Assembly (NCBI GenBank): GCA_964370225.1 | Contig: CAYJII010000007.1 | Span: 1-64,000, forward strand | Source: CAYJII01 sp964370225 | Lineage (GTDB): Bacteria > Bacillota > Clostridia > Oscillospirales > Ruminococcaceae | Length of the DNA: 64,000 bases | Direction of reading: 5' to 3' | Notes under the pieces: model-generated | Told to the model about the DNA's origin: nothing | Databases searched by the model: none | Seen by the model: the letters and a program-made list of their open reading frames with translations, nothing else | Shown: one piece after another, positions 8,522 to 17,661 of the stretch | How positions within the stretch are numbered: position 1 is the first letter of the stretch | Layout: every line of letters begins with the position of its first letter | Translations under genes and position numbers: made by a program

Positions 8522-9877
8522 TCAAGTGCACTTTTGCTCTGCAAAATAGGATTTAGTACACTGTATCACCACTCCGCTCAGCATAATTACAGCGTACATA
8601 TTTGGTAGCGCCATCAATCCGTTTAATGTATCACTTATTTCCCATACAGTTTTAAGCTCAAGTATCGCTCCTGGTATAATAGCTGCTACATATATACATC
8701 TGTATAATACTATTGCACCTTTTTTCTTTGTGAGATATTGTATACTCTTTTCTCCATAGTATGACCAGCTCACAATCGTAGAGAAAGCGAATAATGTTAT
8801 GGACAGTGCGATAAAAATTTCTGCAAACTCCCCAAGTGTATTCTCAAAAGCAGCGCTTGTAAGAATAGCGCCACTAACACCACTTTGCAATGCGCCGGAT
8901 GTAATTATCACAAGTGCTGTCAATGTACACACAACTATAGTGTCGATAAAAACTTCGAATACCCCCCACATTCCTTGTTTTACTGCGCTGTCAGTATTTG
9001 CTGCAGCATGAATTATCGGAGCAGATCCCAACCCTGCTTCATTTGAAAATACTCCTCGCGAAAACCCATACTTCATGGAGGTAACCATAGCATACCCAAG
9101 CACGCCCCCTCCCACAGATTTGAGATTAAACGCATCGTTTATTATTAGTGCGAATGCATTTGGTATCTCGCTAATATTTACCGCGAGGGCTACCATGCAT
9201 CCCACAAAGTAAAATAGTGAAAGCAGTGGAATAATAGCAGTGGTAATGCTCGCAATACGCTTTACCCCACCTATTATCACAGCAAAGATTATTATTGCTA
9301 CTACAACCCCCACAAGCAAACTCGACGCTCCAAAAGCCCCATTTAGCGACTGTGCTATTGAGTTTATCTGCGTCATATTGCCAATTCCGAAGGAGGCTAA
9401 TATGCAAAAAACCGAAAAAAGCATAGCTAGAAAACCATTGTTCAAGCCATTTTTAATATAATACATCGGCCCTCCAATAAAGTTTTCGTTTTCGCTTTTT
9501 TCCCTAAATTTTATCGCAAGAACTATTTCTGCGTACTTTGTCATCATGCCAAAAAAAGCACTAACCCACATCCAAAATATTGCTCCTACTCCTCCAAAGG
9601 TGAGCGCAGTAGCAATTCCAACTATATTGCCCGTACCCATAGTCCCAGCAAGTGCGGTTGCAGTCGCAGAAAAAGGTGATATTCCGTCTGTACTACTTCC
9701 CTTTGCTTTAAACATACTCCCCACAGTATTTTTACATATCACTTTTATCTGAGTGAGCTGAAAAAAATTCGTCCTTACGCTAAAATAGGCCCCCACTGCT
9801 ATGAATAAAATCAAGACAGCGGGACCCCATACTATTTCGTTTATTTGCTTATTGATATGTAGCAATGTTTCTTGCAT
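8522..9877 (-). CDS. Sodium:alanine symporter family protein (AgcS/AlsT)
   Basis: A 451-residue secondary transporter of the alanine/glycine:cation symporter family with about ten to eleven membrane helices. The family blocks GTGNIVGIATAL and SRGVFSNEAGLGSAPI are present. It imports a small amino acid with Na+; the exact substrate cannot be read. The start ATG follows AAGGAT. It begins only 17 nt after the hisE stop with no terminator between them, so it is probably cotranscribed with the histidine operon. A link to histidine supply would be inference. Confidence 0.9.
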   Translation of the reverse strand: MQETLLHINKQINEIVWGPAVLILFIAVGAYFSVRTNFFQLTQIKVICKNTVGSMFKAKGSSTDGISPFSATATALAGTMGTGNIVGIATALTFGGVGAIFWMWVSAFFGMMTKYAEIVLAIKFREKSENENFIGGPMYYIKNGLNNGFLAMLFSVFCILASFGIGNMTQINSIAQSLNGAFGASSLLVGVVVAIIIFAVIIGGVKRIASITTAIIPLLSLFYFVGCMVALAVNISEIPNAFALIINDAFNLKSVGGGVLGYAMVTSMKYGFSRGVFSNEAGLGSAPIIHAAANTDSAVKQGMWGVFEVFIDTIVVCTLTALVIITSGALQSGVSGAILTSAAFENTLGEFAEIFIALSITLFAFSTIVSWSYYGEKSIQYLTKKKGAIVLYRCIYVAAIIPGAILELKTVWEISDTLNGLMALPNMYAVIMLSGVVIQCTKSYFAEQKCT

Positions 9878-9894
9878 GAAACCATATCCTTACA

Positions 9895-10218
9895 TTAAGT
9901 ATTTTTATCGGTTACTTTAAACTGTTTTAAATTCCCGATTTTTTCACGTCTTTTTATAAGGATTTCTTCTACTTCTTTTATGTCCAAATCACATTCAGCC
10001 ATTAATACAAGCATGTGGTAAAGCAGGTCGCATACTTCGTTTTTTAGCTCATCGTTATCACCATTTTTTGCAGCGATTATCATTTCTGAGCATTCTTCAC
10101 CACATTTTTTTAGGATTTTATCCACTCCTTGCTCAAATAAATAGCAAGTATATGATCCCTCTTCTTTATTTTCTTTTCTATCTTTTACTATGTCGTATAA
10201 ATCTTTTACTACTTCCAT
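9895..10218 (-). CDS. hisE: Phosphoribosyl-ATP pyrophosphatase
   Basis: Second step of histidine synthesis: hydrolyses PR-ATP to PR-AMP and pyrophosphate. It has 107 residues in an all-alpha MazG-like fold. The acidic metal-binding residues sit in 'KCGEECSEMIIAAKNGD' and 'NEVCDLLYHMLVLM'. The start is the ATG (MEVVKDLYD) after GAAGGAGAAAGTT. It is the last biosynthetic gene of the cluster, separate from hisI rather than fused to it. Confidence 0.95.
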   Translation of the reverse strand: MEVVKDLYDIVKDRKENKEEGSYTCYLFEQGVDKILKKCGEECSEMIIAAKNGDNDELKNEVCDLLYHMLVLMAECDLDIKEVEEILIKRREKIGNLKQFKVTDKNT

Positions 10219-10258
10219 AACTTTCTCCTTCAATGTGGGTATTGCTTGTTTTTTTATT

Positions 10259-10585
10259 TTAAACTATTTTATTAAAAAAGCACGAGCGCTCTCCTGTATG
10301 ACACGCCACACCAATTTGTTTAACGCGAATTAACAATGTGTCCGTGTCACAGTCTCCCATGATACTAACAATTTCTTGCGTGTGTCCACTAGTAGCTCCT
10401 TTATTCCAAAGCTCGTTACGCGAACGGCTATAAAACCAAGTGAAACCAGTTTTTACACTTAAGTTTAAGCTTTCTTCATTCATGTATGCAAGCATTAACA
10501 CTTCACCATCGTCGTCACTTACAACAATCGTTGGGATTAACTCGCTCTTTTTAAAATATACGCTTAAATCTACATTTGTATTCAT
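10259..10585 (-). CDS. hisI: Phosphoribosyl-AMP cyclohydrolase
   Basis: Third step of histidine synthesis, opening the adenine ring of PR-AMP. It has 108 residues. The zinc and magnesium ligands are all visible: the DCDTD acidic motif, ACHTGERSC with its two cysteines, and WNKGATSGHTQ. The start follows GAGGTAGT. It is separated by 40 nt from hisE and 11 nt from hisF. Confidence 0.96.
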   Translation of the reverse strand: MNTNVDLSVYFKKSELIPTIVVSDDDGEVLMLAYMNEESLNLSVKTGFTWFYSRSRNELWNKGATSGHTQEIVSIMGDCDTDTLLIRVKQIGVACHTGERSCFFNKIV

Positions 10586-10596
10586 ACATACTACCT

Positions 10597-11361
10597 CTAT
10601 TTACTTAATCTTGTAGGAATGTTTTCAGCTTTTACGTATTCTTTAACCTGTCCCACTGTAAGCTCCTTATAATGAAAAAGTGATGCAGCCAATGCCGCAC
10701 TAGCTTTGGTTTGCTTGAACACGTCGCTAAAATCCTCAAGTTTTCCACAACCACCACTTGCGATTACCGGAATGTTTACCACCGAACAAATCGCATTTAG
10801 CATCTCTATGTCAAAGCCTGCTTTCGTACCGTCTGCATCCATTGAATTTAGGCAAATTTCTCCCGCCCCTAATTTCTCAACTTTTTTCGCCCACTCAACT
10901 GCGTCCATTTTCATGTCAAGGCGTCCACCGTTAATAAAAACGGTAAAATCCCCATTTTCATTGCGCTTAACATCCATGCCCACAACCACGCACTGGCTTC
11001 CAAAAATATCAGCAGCTTCTTTAATAAGCTGTGGGTTTTTCACTGCTTGCGAGTTGATGGAAATTTTGTCCGCACCAGCTCTTAGGTACTCCCTAAAATC
11101 ATCAACTGTGGAAATCCCACCGCCTACACATAATGGTACAAACACATTTTCCGCAGTCTTTTTTACAACGTCAATAATCGCTTTTCTACCCTCGTGGGAA
11201 GCTGTTATATCATAAAAAACTAGTTCATCTGCACCTTGTCTATTGTACTCAATCGCACATTCAACAGGGTCACCAACATCTTTTATCCCCTCAAAGTTCA
11301 CGCCTTTAACCACTCTGCCATTTCGCACATCAAGGCAGGGAATTATTCTTTTTGTAAGCAT
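10597..11361 (-). CDS. hisF: Imidazole glycerol phosphate synthase, cyclase subunit
   Basis: With HisH it makes imidazole glycerol phosphate and AICAR from PRFAR. It is a 254-residue TIM barrel. The catalytic aspartates lie in IPCLDVRNGRVVKG (residue 11) and VVVGMDVKR (near residue 130). The two half-barrel phosphate sites are at CVGGGI and IASGGCG. The start is the ATG (MLTKRIIP) after AAAGGAGTAGTATT; the longer frame starts within that binding site. It is 4 nt downstream of hisA. Confidence 0.97.
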   Translation of the reverse strand: MLTKRIIPCLDVRNGRVVKGVNFEGIKDVGDPVECAIEYNRQGADELVFYDITASHEGRKAIIDVVKKTAENVFVPLCVGGGISTVDDFREYLRAGADKISINSQAVKNPQLIKEAADIFGSQCVVVGMDVKRNENGDFTVFINGGRLDMKMDAVEWAKKVEKLGAGEICLNSMDADGTKAGFDIEMLNAICSVVNIPVIASGGCGKLEDFSDVFKQTKASAALAASLFHYKELTVGQVKEYVKAENIPTRLSK

Positions 11362-11365
11362 AATA

Positions 11366-12082
11366 CTACTCCTTTGCAACCTTAACCGCTTGCGCTAAAT
11401 CCAGTGTTCCCTCGTAGATAGATTTTCCACAAATCGTGCCATATACACCTATTTTCACAAGTGCTTTAATATCTTCGATATTAGAAATTCCACCACTAGC
11501 AGTGATATTGCAGCTAACAGCGTCATTTATAGCTTTTAGTTGTTCTAAATTAGGTCCTTGTAGCGTTCCATCTTTAGAAATGTCAGTGAATATAATATTT
11601 TTTACACCGACAGCTTCCATTTGCTTTGCAAAATCAATGTAATTGACATCACTTGTATCAAGCCAGCCTTCTGTAGCAACCATTTCGTTTTTTGCATCAA
11701 TTCCAACGATGATTTTATCACCATATTCCTTGATTGCTGTTTTTACAAAGTCAGGATTTTTCAGTGCAACCGAACCTAATATTATTTTATCAATTCCATT
11801 TTTAACATAGTACTCGATTGTATCAAAATTTCTAATTCCACCACCGAGCTCCATTTTAAGCGTTGTGTTTTTTGCAATCTCCGTGAATAAGTCGCGATTT
11901 ATTGGCTTTGCATCCTTTGCACCATCTAAGTCAACCATATGCAAAAACTCAGCACCCGCTTGCTCAAATTTTTTCACCGTCTCAAATGGGTCACTTGCTA
12001 CTTTATGAGCTGTGCTATAGTCCCCTTTTACAAGGCGCACACAGTTTCCATCTTTTATATCAATTGCAGGTAATATAATCAT
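11366..12082 (-). CDS. hisA: ProFAR isomerase
   Basis: Isomerises ProFAR to PRFAR, an Amadori rearrangement in histidine synthesis. It is a 238-residue TIM barrel homologous to HisF, with catalytic aspartates in 'LPAIDIKDGNCVRL' (Asp8) and IIVGIDAK (near residue 128), and TASGGI at the phosphate site. The start is the ATG 6 nt after GGAG of hairpin-SD copy C. The ORF could be read upstream through that element (MPTYGRMEKK...), but family length argues against it. Confidence 0.97.
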   Translation of the reverse strand: MIILPAIDIKDGNCVRLVKGDYSTAHKVASDPFETVKKFEQAGAEFLHMVDLDGAKDAKPINRDLFTEIAKNTTLKMELGGGIRNFDTIEYYVKNGIDKIILGSVALKNPDFVKTAIKEYGDKIIVGIDAKNEMVATEGWLDTSDVNYIDFAKQMEAVGVKNIIFTDISKDGTLQGPNLEQLKAINDAVSCNITASGGISNIEDIKALVKIGVYGTICGKSIYEGTLDLAQAVKVAKE

Positions 12083-12088
12083 TTTTTT

Positions 12089-12111
12089 CTCCATTCTGCC
12101 ATATGTCGGCA
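12089..12111 (-). promoter_or_regulatory. Hairpin-SD element, copy C (hisA)
   Basis: Minus strand: a TGCC/GGCA stem with a 7-nt loop, then GAATGGAG and 6 nt to the ATG. The hisH stop codon ends 5 nt upstream, so the element fills the gap between two his genes. Confidence 0.7.
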
Positions 12112-12116
12112 TAATA

Positions 12117-12722
12117 TCAGTCTACAAGCTCACAAAAATTTTTGAGCATCAAAAGCCCCACTTCACCACTTTTTTCTGGATGAAACTGTGCTCCAAAAAC
12201 ATTTCCTTTGTGTACAATCGCAGGAACTTTCACCCCATATTCACAATGTGCTGTAATATTTTCAGGCTCTGTATATGCCATGAACGAATGCACAAAATAC
12301 ACGCAGTCGCCACTGTTTATCCCCTTTAGCATAGGATTTTTTTCATCATTAATCACAAGCTCATTCCACCCCATATGCGGTATAATAAGCCCTGTATCTT
12401 CAATCTCTTTTATCTCGCCCGATATTAATCCTAATCCTGTTGTTTGCCCAAACTCGTTACTACTATCAAATAGCATTTGCATTCCAAGACAAATGCCAAG
12501 CAGTGGCTTAGTGTTAATCTCTTCTTTTATCGTTTGTATCAAACCAGTTTTTTCCAGCATTTCCATAGCGTATCCAAACGCGCCAACCCCCGGCAAGATA
12601 TATCCACTAGCAGATTTAATTTCAGCAATATCTGCAGTGATTTTATACTCAACACCCAAATATTTAAGGGCATTTGCTACGCTAAATAAATTCCCCGCTC
12701 CATAATCAATAACAGCAATCAT
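12117..12722 (-). CDS. hisH: Imidazole glycerol phosphate synthase, glutaminase subunit
   Basis: Class I glutamine amidotransferase that passes ammonia to HisF. It has 201 residues. The nucleophile cysteine lies in LLGICLGMQML (near residue 77) and the His/Glu pair in FGAQFHPEKS (near residue 178). The start follows ATTGGAG with 8 nt spacing. It lies between hisB and hisA in the operon. Confidence 0.97.
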   Translation of the reverse strand: MIAVIDYGAGNLFSVANALKYLGVEYKITADIAEIKSASGYILPGVGAFGYAMEMLEKTGLIQTIKEEINTKPLLGICLGMQMLFDSSNEFGQTTGLGLISGEIKEIEDTGLIIPHMGWNELVINDEKNPMLKGINSGDCVYFVHSFMAYTEPENITAHCEYGVKVPAIVHKGNVFGAQFHPEKSGEVGLLMLKNFCELVD

Positions 12723-12742
12723 TTTGTTTGCTCCAATCTAAT

Positions 12743-13324
12743 TTATAGTACGCCTTTTGTTGATAATATTTCGCCACTATCATTATATGACATCGCTTGT
12801 TTTAGCGCGTGTGCAAAGGCTTTAAACATCGCTTCTATTTTATGGTGGTCATTGCTACCATACTCGCATTTTAAATGCAAGGTTATCCCCGCATTAAACG
12901 CTACTGCTCTAAAAAATTCTTCCACCATTTCAGTGTCCATATCGCCTACCCTCTCATTTTTAAATTCACATGTAAAAACGAGGAATGGGCGCGAGCTTAT
13001 ATCAAGTGAGCAAAACCCCAACGCTTCGTCCATTGGGATAAATGCTGTGCCATAGCGCTTGATATTTTCCTTCTCCATAAGCGCTTCTTTTAGCGCAAGC
13101 CCTAAAACTATGCCAGTATCTTCAATTGTATGATGACAGTCGACATACAAATCTCCCTGTGTAGTGAGGTTTAAATCAAGTCCACCATGCACCGATAATG
13201 CTGTTAGCATGTGGTCGAAAAATCCAATATTCGTGCTGATATTATGTACTCCATTACCGTCAATGTTCAGTTTTAAGCTTATATCTGTTTCCTTAGTTTT
13301 CCTGTTTACAGTCGCACTTCTCAT
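12743..13324 (-). CDS. hisB: Imidazoleglycerol-phosphate dehydratase
   Basis: Dehydrates imidazole glycerol phosphate to imidazole acetol phosphate. It has 193 residues, the monofunctional form without the phosphatase domain found in enterobacteria. The manganese-binding histidine motifs are DCHHTIEDTG and GSNDHHKIEAMFKAFAHAL. The start is the ATG (MRSATVNRKTKETD) after GAGGAGGAAAATT. Histidinol phosphatase must therefore be encoded elsewhere. Confidence 0.97.
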   Translation of the reverse strand: MRSATVNRKTKETDISLKLNIDGNGVHNISTNIGFFDHMLTALSVHGGLDLNLTTQGDLYVDCHHTIEDTGIVLGLALKEALMEKENIKRYGTAFIPMDEALGFCSLDISSRPFLVFTCEFKNERVGDMDTEMVEEFFRAVAFNAGITLHLKCEYGSNDHHKIEAMFKAFAHALKQAMSYNDSGEILSTKGVL

Positions 13325-13335
13325 AATTTTCCTCC

Positions 13336-14397
13336 TCACTTTATCTTGGCTAATATTTTCTCTACGCACTCTAGTAAAACTCTGTTTTCTACTTCAGTAC
13401 CAGTAGATATTCTTAGGTATTCCTTAAAATTTCGTACAGCAATGCTATCATTTAGCAGAGCCGTGTAAATTTCTGTTGCGTACGCGGTTTTAACATATAT
13501 GAAGTTTGTTTTGCTATCGTAGACTTCATCGAATAATCCATATTTTTCTTTTAGTACATCAAAATCCGCTCTAAGCTTTTGAGTTAACATTACCATTTTC
13601 TCTGCAATCTCTTTTACTTTTTCTACTTTTGAAAGCATGTCCACCGCAACTGTTTGTGTCAATGTATTAAGATTATATGGTGACTTAACACTTTTTAATG
13701 CTGTGATAATTTTGATGTTTGAAATCGCAAATCCAAGTCTTATGGAAGCTAAACCCAATGCTTTTGAGCAAGTTTTAAGTATTATCAAATTCTCATAATC
13801 TTCATGTTCGCTTAACAATGACTGATCCCAAAAGTCCATATACGCCTCATCCAAAATCACTAACGCATCAGTCGATTTGATGAGTTTTTGCACATCTGCT
13901 TTACATAATCCAAGCGATGTCGGGTTACCCGGATTTGAAAAAATCACAGCAGAAATGTAATTTTCTTTGATATATTTTATAGCAACATCTACATCTATCG
14001 TTAAATCTTTATTTTTAGGTATTTTTTTGCAGTCAACCCCATATATTTCAGCGTAAATGCCATACATCGAAAAATCATTATCAAACACCGCTACTGTCTG
14101 CTCTTTTTCAAAAAAAGAGGACATTATTAATGCGATAATTTCATCAGAACCATTTCCTGCTACGATATATTCTTCTTTTAGGCCATACATCGCTGCAAAT
14201 GCTTTAATAACTTCTGTCGCTGCTGCGTCTGGATATCTATTAAAGTCAACTACATCCAAATTATTAGCGTAGTTTTTCACATCCTCTTTTGTCAATCCAA
14301 AAGGGGATTCATTTGCATCAAATCTATATTTATACTCACCCTCAAGTGGTTTGTATGGCGAAAATTTCTCAAAACGTTTGGGTAACTCGTATTTCAT
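13336..14397 (-). CDS. hisC: Histidinol-phosphate aminotransferase
   Basis: PLP enzyme converting imidazole acetol phosphate to histidinol phosphate. It has 353 residues of fold type I. 'FSNPGNPTS' contacts the cofactor, DEAYMDF carries the PLP-pyridine aspartate, and KTCSKALGLASIRLGF carries the Schiff-base lysine. Its ATG directly abuts the hisD stop codon, and its AAAGGA binding site lies inside hisD, which suggests translational coupling. Confidence 0.96.
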   Translation of the reverse strand: MKYELPKRFEKFSPYKPLEGEYKYRFDANESPFGLTKEDVKNYANNLDVVDFNRYPDAAATEVIKAFAAMYGLKEEYIVAGNGSDEIIALIMSSFFEKEQTVAVFDNDFSMYGIYAEIYGVDCKKIPKNKDLTIDVDVAIKYIKENYISAVIFSNPGNPTSLGLCKADVQKLIKSTDALVILDEAYMDFWDQSLLSEHEDYENLIILKTCSKALGLASIRLGFAISNIKIITALKSVKSPYNLNTLTQTVAVDMLSKVEKVKEIAEKMVMLTQKLRADFDVLKEKYGLFDEVYDSKTNFIYVKTAYATEIYTALLNDSIAVRNFKEYLRISTGTEVENRVLLECVEKILAKIK

Positions 14398-15690
14398 CTA
14401 CTCAGTGTCCTTTCGCAAAATAATTGAATTTGCATGTGCAGTAAGTCCCTCTTTATTTGCTAGCAACACGATGTCATCATGAGCTTCATTTAAGGCTTCT
14501 TTTGTATAGTAGATATAGCTTGTTTTCTTAATAAAAGCATCAACAGATAGTGGGGAGAAAAACCTTGCAGTACCGCTTGTAGGTAATACGTGGTTTGGCC
14601 CTGCATAATAGTCCCCTAGCGGTTCAGGTGAATATTGCCCTAAAAATATAGAACCCGCATTATCAAGTCTTCCTAAGTATTCAAATGGATTTTCAACCAT
14701 AACTTCTAAATGTTCTGGTGCAAAATCATTCGCTAATTTAACCGCATAGTCCATGTCATCACAAACCATGATAACACCATAATCTTCAAGTGAAGTTTTT
14801 ATTATATCTTCTCTGGACAAAGTTTTTATTTGTCGCTCTAATTCTTTTACAGTTTCATCCGCTACTCTTTGTGAGGTCGTAACTAATATTGATGAAGCTA
14901 AAACATCATGTTCCGCTTGTGACATCAAATCAGCCGCAACATATTTTGCGTTAGCACTATCATCTGCAAGCACCAATACTTCGCTTGGTCCAGCAATCAT
15001 GTCGATATCTACAACTCCATACAATAGCTTTTTCGCAGTGGCTACATATATATTTCCAGGGCCTACAATTTTATCAACACGCGGTACACTCTCTGTCCCG
15101 AACGCCAATGCTGCTACTGCTTGTGCTCCACCTAACGTGAACACTCTATCAACTCCGCAAAGTGCTGCCGCTACCAAAATATCTTTGTTAGCAGTACCAT
15201 CTTTTAGCGGTGGTGTTACCATTATTATCTCTTTAACTCCGGCGATTTTTGCAGGAATCGCGTTCATCAAAACGCTTGATGGGTATGCCGCTGTTCCACC
15301 TGGAACATATATTCCCACGCGGTGCAAGCCTCTTATGCGCTGTCCTAAAATTATGCCATTATCTTTTGTATCAATAAAGCTTTGTTGCTTTTGTCTTTGG
15401 TGGAAATCAGTAATATTTTCTATAGCATTAAGTAAAGCTTCAACATAATCTTCGTCAGCTTCGGTTACAGCATCGTTTATTTCATCTCTAGGTACTTCGA
15501 TAAATTTTGGCAGTTTTCCATCAAATTTTTCCGTATATTTTAATAATGCTGCGTCTTTGTTCACGCGTACATCTTCAATTATTTTGCCTACTATATCTTC
15601 AATTTCTTTGCTAGTTTGAGTGTTTCTCTCTTCAAGTAGTTTCATATATTCTTTTTCAGCACTACCATCAACTTTTATTATATTAATCAT
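14398..15690 (-). CDS. hisD: Histidinol dehydrogenase
   Basis: Last enzyme of the pathway: oxidises histidinol to histidine with two NAD+. It has 430 residues. Zinc and catalytic residues lie in SQAEHDVLASSILVTTS, near residue 260, and in 'APEHLEVMVENP'. The blocks VPGGTAAYPSSVLM and GPNHVLPTSGTARF are also typical. The start is the ATG (MINIIKVDG) after GGAGGTTAAG. Confidence 0.97.
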   Translation of the reverse strand: MINIIKVDGSAEKEYMKLLEERNTQTSKEIEDIVGKIIEDVRVNKDAALLKYTEKFDGKLPKFIEVPRDEINDAVTEADEDYVEALLNAIENITDFHQRQKQQSFIDTKDNGIILGQRIRGLHRVGIYVPGGTAAYPSSVLMNAIPAKIAGVKEIIMVTPPLKDGTANKDILVAAALCGVDRVFTLGGAQAVAALAFGTESVPRVDKIVGPGNIYVATAKKLLYGVVDIDMIAGPSEVLVLADDSANAKYVAADLMSQAEHDVLASSILVTTSQRVADETVKELERQIKTLSREDIIKTSLEDYGVIMVCDDMDYAVKLANDFAPEHLEVMVENPFEYLGRLDNAGSIFLGQYSPEPLGDYYAGPNHVLPTSGTARFFSPLSVDAFIKKTSYIYYTKEALNEAHDDIVLLANKEGLTAHANSIILRKDTE

Positions 15691-15711
15691 CTTAACCTCC
15701 AAATTCACGCT

Positions 15712-16344
15712 TTATAAATTTATTGATTCTTCCATTTTTTCCACTAAGCTCTCGATACGTTTTTGGTGCATCTTAAGACTAACTGTATTTACAATCATTC
15801 TAGCGGAAATGTTCACCACATCTTCGTATACTTCAAGCCCGTTTTCCTTAAGAGTTGAGCCTGTTTCTACTATATCTATTATCCCATCAGATAAGTTAAG
15901 TAGTGGAGCTAGCTCAACTGAGCCTTCTATTTTAACTATGCGCACATCCATGCCTTTAGCTTCAAAAAAGCGTCTTGATACATTCGGATATTTTGTCGCA
16001 ATAGTTTTTTCAGCGTACCCTTCATAAAAGTCTTCCCCAACTTTACCAGCAAGTGCAAATCTGCATTTGCCAAATCCTAGGTCTAGCACTTCAAAGAAAG
16101 TTCCGCCATATTCTAAAATAGTATCCTTTCCAACAATTCCAATGTCGCAAACCCCATGTTCAATATAAGTGATAACATCAGCAGCTTTTGCTAGTATCAC
16201 CTCTAAGTTAGCGTCTTCAATTTTTAGGATAAGGCGCCTACCTTTATTTTTTATTTCAGAGCAATCATAGCCCATTTTTTCAAATAAATTTACCGTGTCT
16301 TTTTCAAGTCTTCCTTTAGTCAGAGCAATTCTCAGCGGTCTCAT
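15712..16344 (-). CDS. hisG: ATP phosphoribosyltransferase, short form
   Basis: First, committed step of histidine synthesis: joins ATP and PRPP. It has 210 residues, the short form that lacks the C-terminal histidine-binding ACT domain and needs HisZ as regulatory subunit. The PRPP loop is in IVETGSTLKENGLEV. The start follows AAAGGAGAAATA. hisZ precedes it by 11 nt, as expected for the two-subunit enzyme. Feedback inhibition is expected through HisZ. Confidence 0.97.
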   Translation of the reverse strand: MRPLRIALTKGRLEKDTVNLFEKMGYDCSEIKNKGRRLILKIEDANLEVILAKAADVITYIEHGVCDIGIVGKDTILEYGGTFFEVLDLGFGKCRFALAGKVGEDFYEGYAEKTIATKYPNVSRRFFEAKGMDVRIVKIEGSVELAPLLNLSDGIIDIVETGSTLKENGLEVYEDVVNISARMIVNTVSLKMHQKRIESLVEKMEESINL

Positions 16345-16355
16345 TTATTTCTCCT

Positions 16356-17552
16356 TTACACTTTTATTTTAACGCAATCATTTTCGCTTACAACATAAAC
16401 TTCAGCGATATTTTTTTGCGCCGCATAATTTTTAGCTTCATCTAAACTATCTGCAAGCGAATACTCGCAAATTACGCCATTATCTCTAAACTCTCTCATC
16501 TGGTGCATAGCTTTAATTTGATATTCTTCTTCTGAGAAAAACAAAATCTGTGGCGCATTCACTTTTGGTGCAACTTTTGCAATTAGCGTTTTCACTAGCG
16601 AATCTACATTCACCCCAAAACCTATTGCACCCAAATCATCACCAAATTCTGCTAGAAGTTTATCGTATCTTCCGCCCGAAAGTATCACTTCGCCATATCC
16701 TTCAACATAACCGTTAAAAGTAATGCCTGTGTAATATTCATTTTCGCTTACATTTCCTAAATCCACTGTGATTTTATCTTTAAGCCCTAGTAAAACCAAG
16801 CTTTCATATATATTTTCAAGATAAGCTAATATCTCTAGTGTTTTTGCGCATTTAATAAGCTCTTTTGCTTTCGTGAAAACTTCGTTATCTCCAAAAAGTC
16901 TTGGCAATGCTTTTATTACCGAAATTTCGTGTTCCTTGCCTAAAACATCAAGGAAGTCGTTTAGTGCTGGGTAGTTTTTCGACTCGATATGCTCGCGTAT
17001 TTGCTCTTTTTCCCAATCGCTGATATCAAGTGAATTTATCAAAGTGTTAAACACTTCAATATGTCCGATTTCTAATCTAAAATCTGTTATCCCAAATGCA
17101 TTCATCACTTCAACAGCAGTCGTCAACACTTCAACATCCGCTTTTAAATTAGACACTCCAATAAGCTCAATCCCCGCTTGCATAGTCTCATCGCTCGAAC
17201 CTTTAAGCGACTTGCTCACAGAAAACTTTTGTTGATTATAATATAGCCTTGCTGGCAATATTTGGTTTTTCAAACGAGTAGCGCAAAGCCTTGCAATCGG
17301 AATGGTGGAGTCTGGACGCAGTGCCATTATTCTCCCTTTATTATCAAAAAGTTTGTACATATTTTCTACAGGCATAACTCTTTGCGTTGTTGTATATACA
17401 TCTAAAAATTCTAAGCTTGGTGTCACCACTTCATGGTATCCTCTCAAATCAAAAAGCTCAGACAATTTTTTTGAGATGTCTTTTCTTAATATCGCTTCTT
17501 CAAATAAATAATCCTTAGTTCCCTCAGGTGTTATCAGTTTATTTTTATTCAT
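16356..17552 (-). CDS. hisZ: ATP phosphoribosyltransferase regulatory subunit (HisRS paralogue)
   Basis: A 398-residue catalytic-core-like relative of histidyl-tRNA synthetase without charging activity; it binds HisG short form and makes it histidine-sensitive. Visible: GTKDYLFEEA near the N-terminus, motif 2-like ALRPDSTIPIARL and motif 3-like ILSGGRYDKLLAEFG. The C-terminal anticodon-binding domain is much reduced. It is the first gene of the his operon and starts after AGGAGAATTAT. Confidence 0.93.
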   Translation of the reverse strand: MNKNKLITPEGTKDYLFEEAILRKDISKKLSELFDLRGYHEVVTPSLEFLDVYTTTQRVMPVENMYKLFDNKGRIMALRPDSTIPIARLCATRLKNQILPARLYYNQQKFSVSKSLKGSSDETMQAGIELIGVSNLKADVEVLTTAVEVMNAFGITDFRLEIGHIEVFNTLINSLDISDWEKEQIREHIESKNYPALNDFLDVLGKEHEISVIKALPRLFGDNEVFTKAKELIKCAKTLEILAYLENIYESLVLLGLKDKITVDLGNVSENEYYTGITFNGYVEGYGEVILSGGRYDKLLAEFGDDLGAIGFGVNVDSLVKTLIAKVAPKVNAPQILFFSEEEYQIKAMHQMREFRDNGVICEYSLADSLDEAKNYAAQKNIAEVYVVSENDCVKIKV

Positions 17553-17583
17553 ATAATTCTCCTGTACGCTTTACTGTAATATC

Positions 17584-17612
17584 ACTTTACCACGATAAAT
17601 CGAATATGTCAA
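17584..17612 (-). promoter_or_regulatory. Promoter of the his operon
   Basis: Minus strand: a perfect -35 TTGACA, a 17-nt spacer and -10 TAAAGT, giving a leader of about 25 nt. No T-box, attenuator or leader peptide fits between it and hisZ, so regulation would have to act at the promoter or through HisG/HisZ feedback. Confidence 0.75.
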
Positions 17613-17632
17613 GAAAAACGGTATTATATCGT
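17605..17632 (-). terminator. Weak terminator candidate after polC
   Basis: Minus strand: AACGATA, a 3-nt loop and TACCGTT (one mismatch) followed by TTTTCTT. It overlaps the -35 box of the his promoter. It is short, so read-through is likely. Confidence 0.4.
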
Positions 17633-17661
17633 TGGATTTAACAGTATTTTTCAACATTTAA

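Noticed and set aside
17553..17661. Histidine T-box or leader-peptide attenuator before hisZ
   Set aside because: The transcript leader is only about 25 nt, without T-box sequence or a run of His codons.
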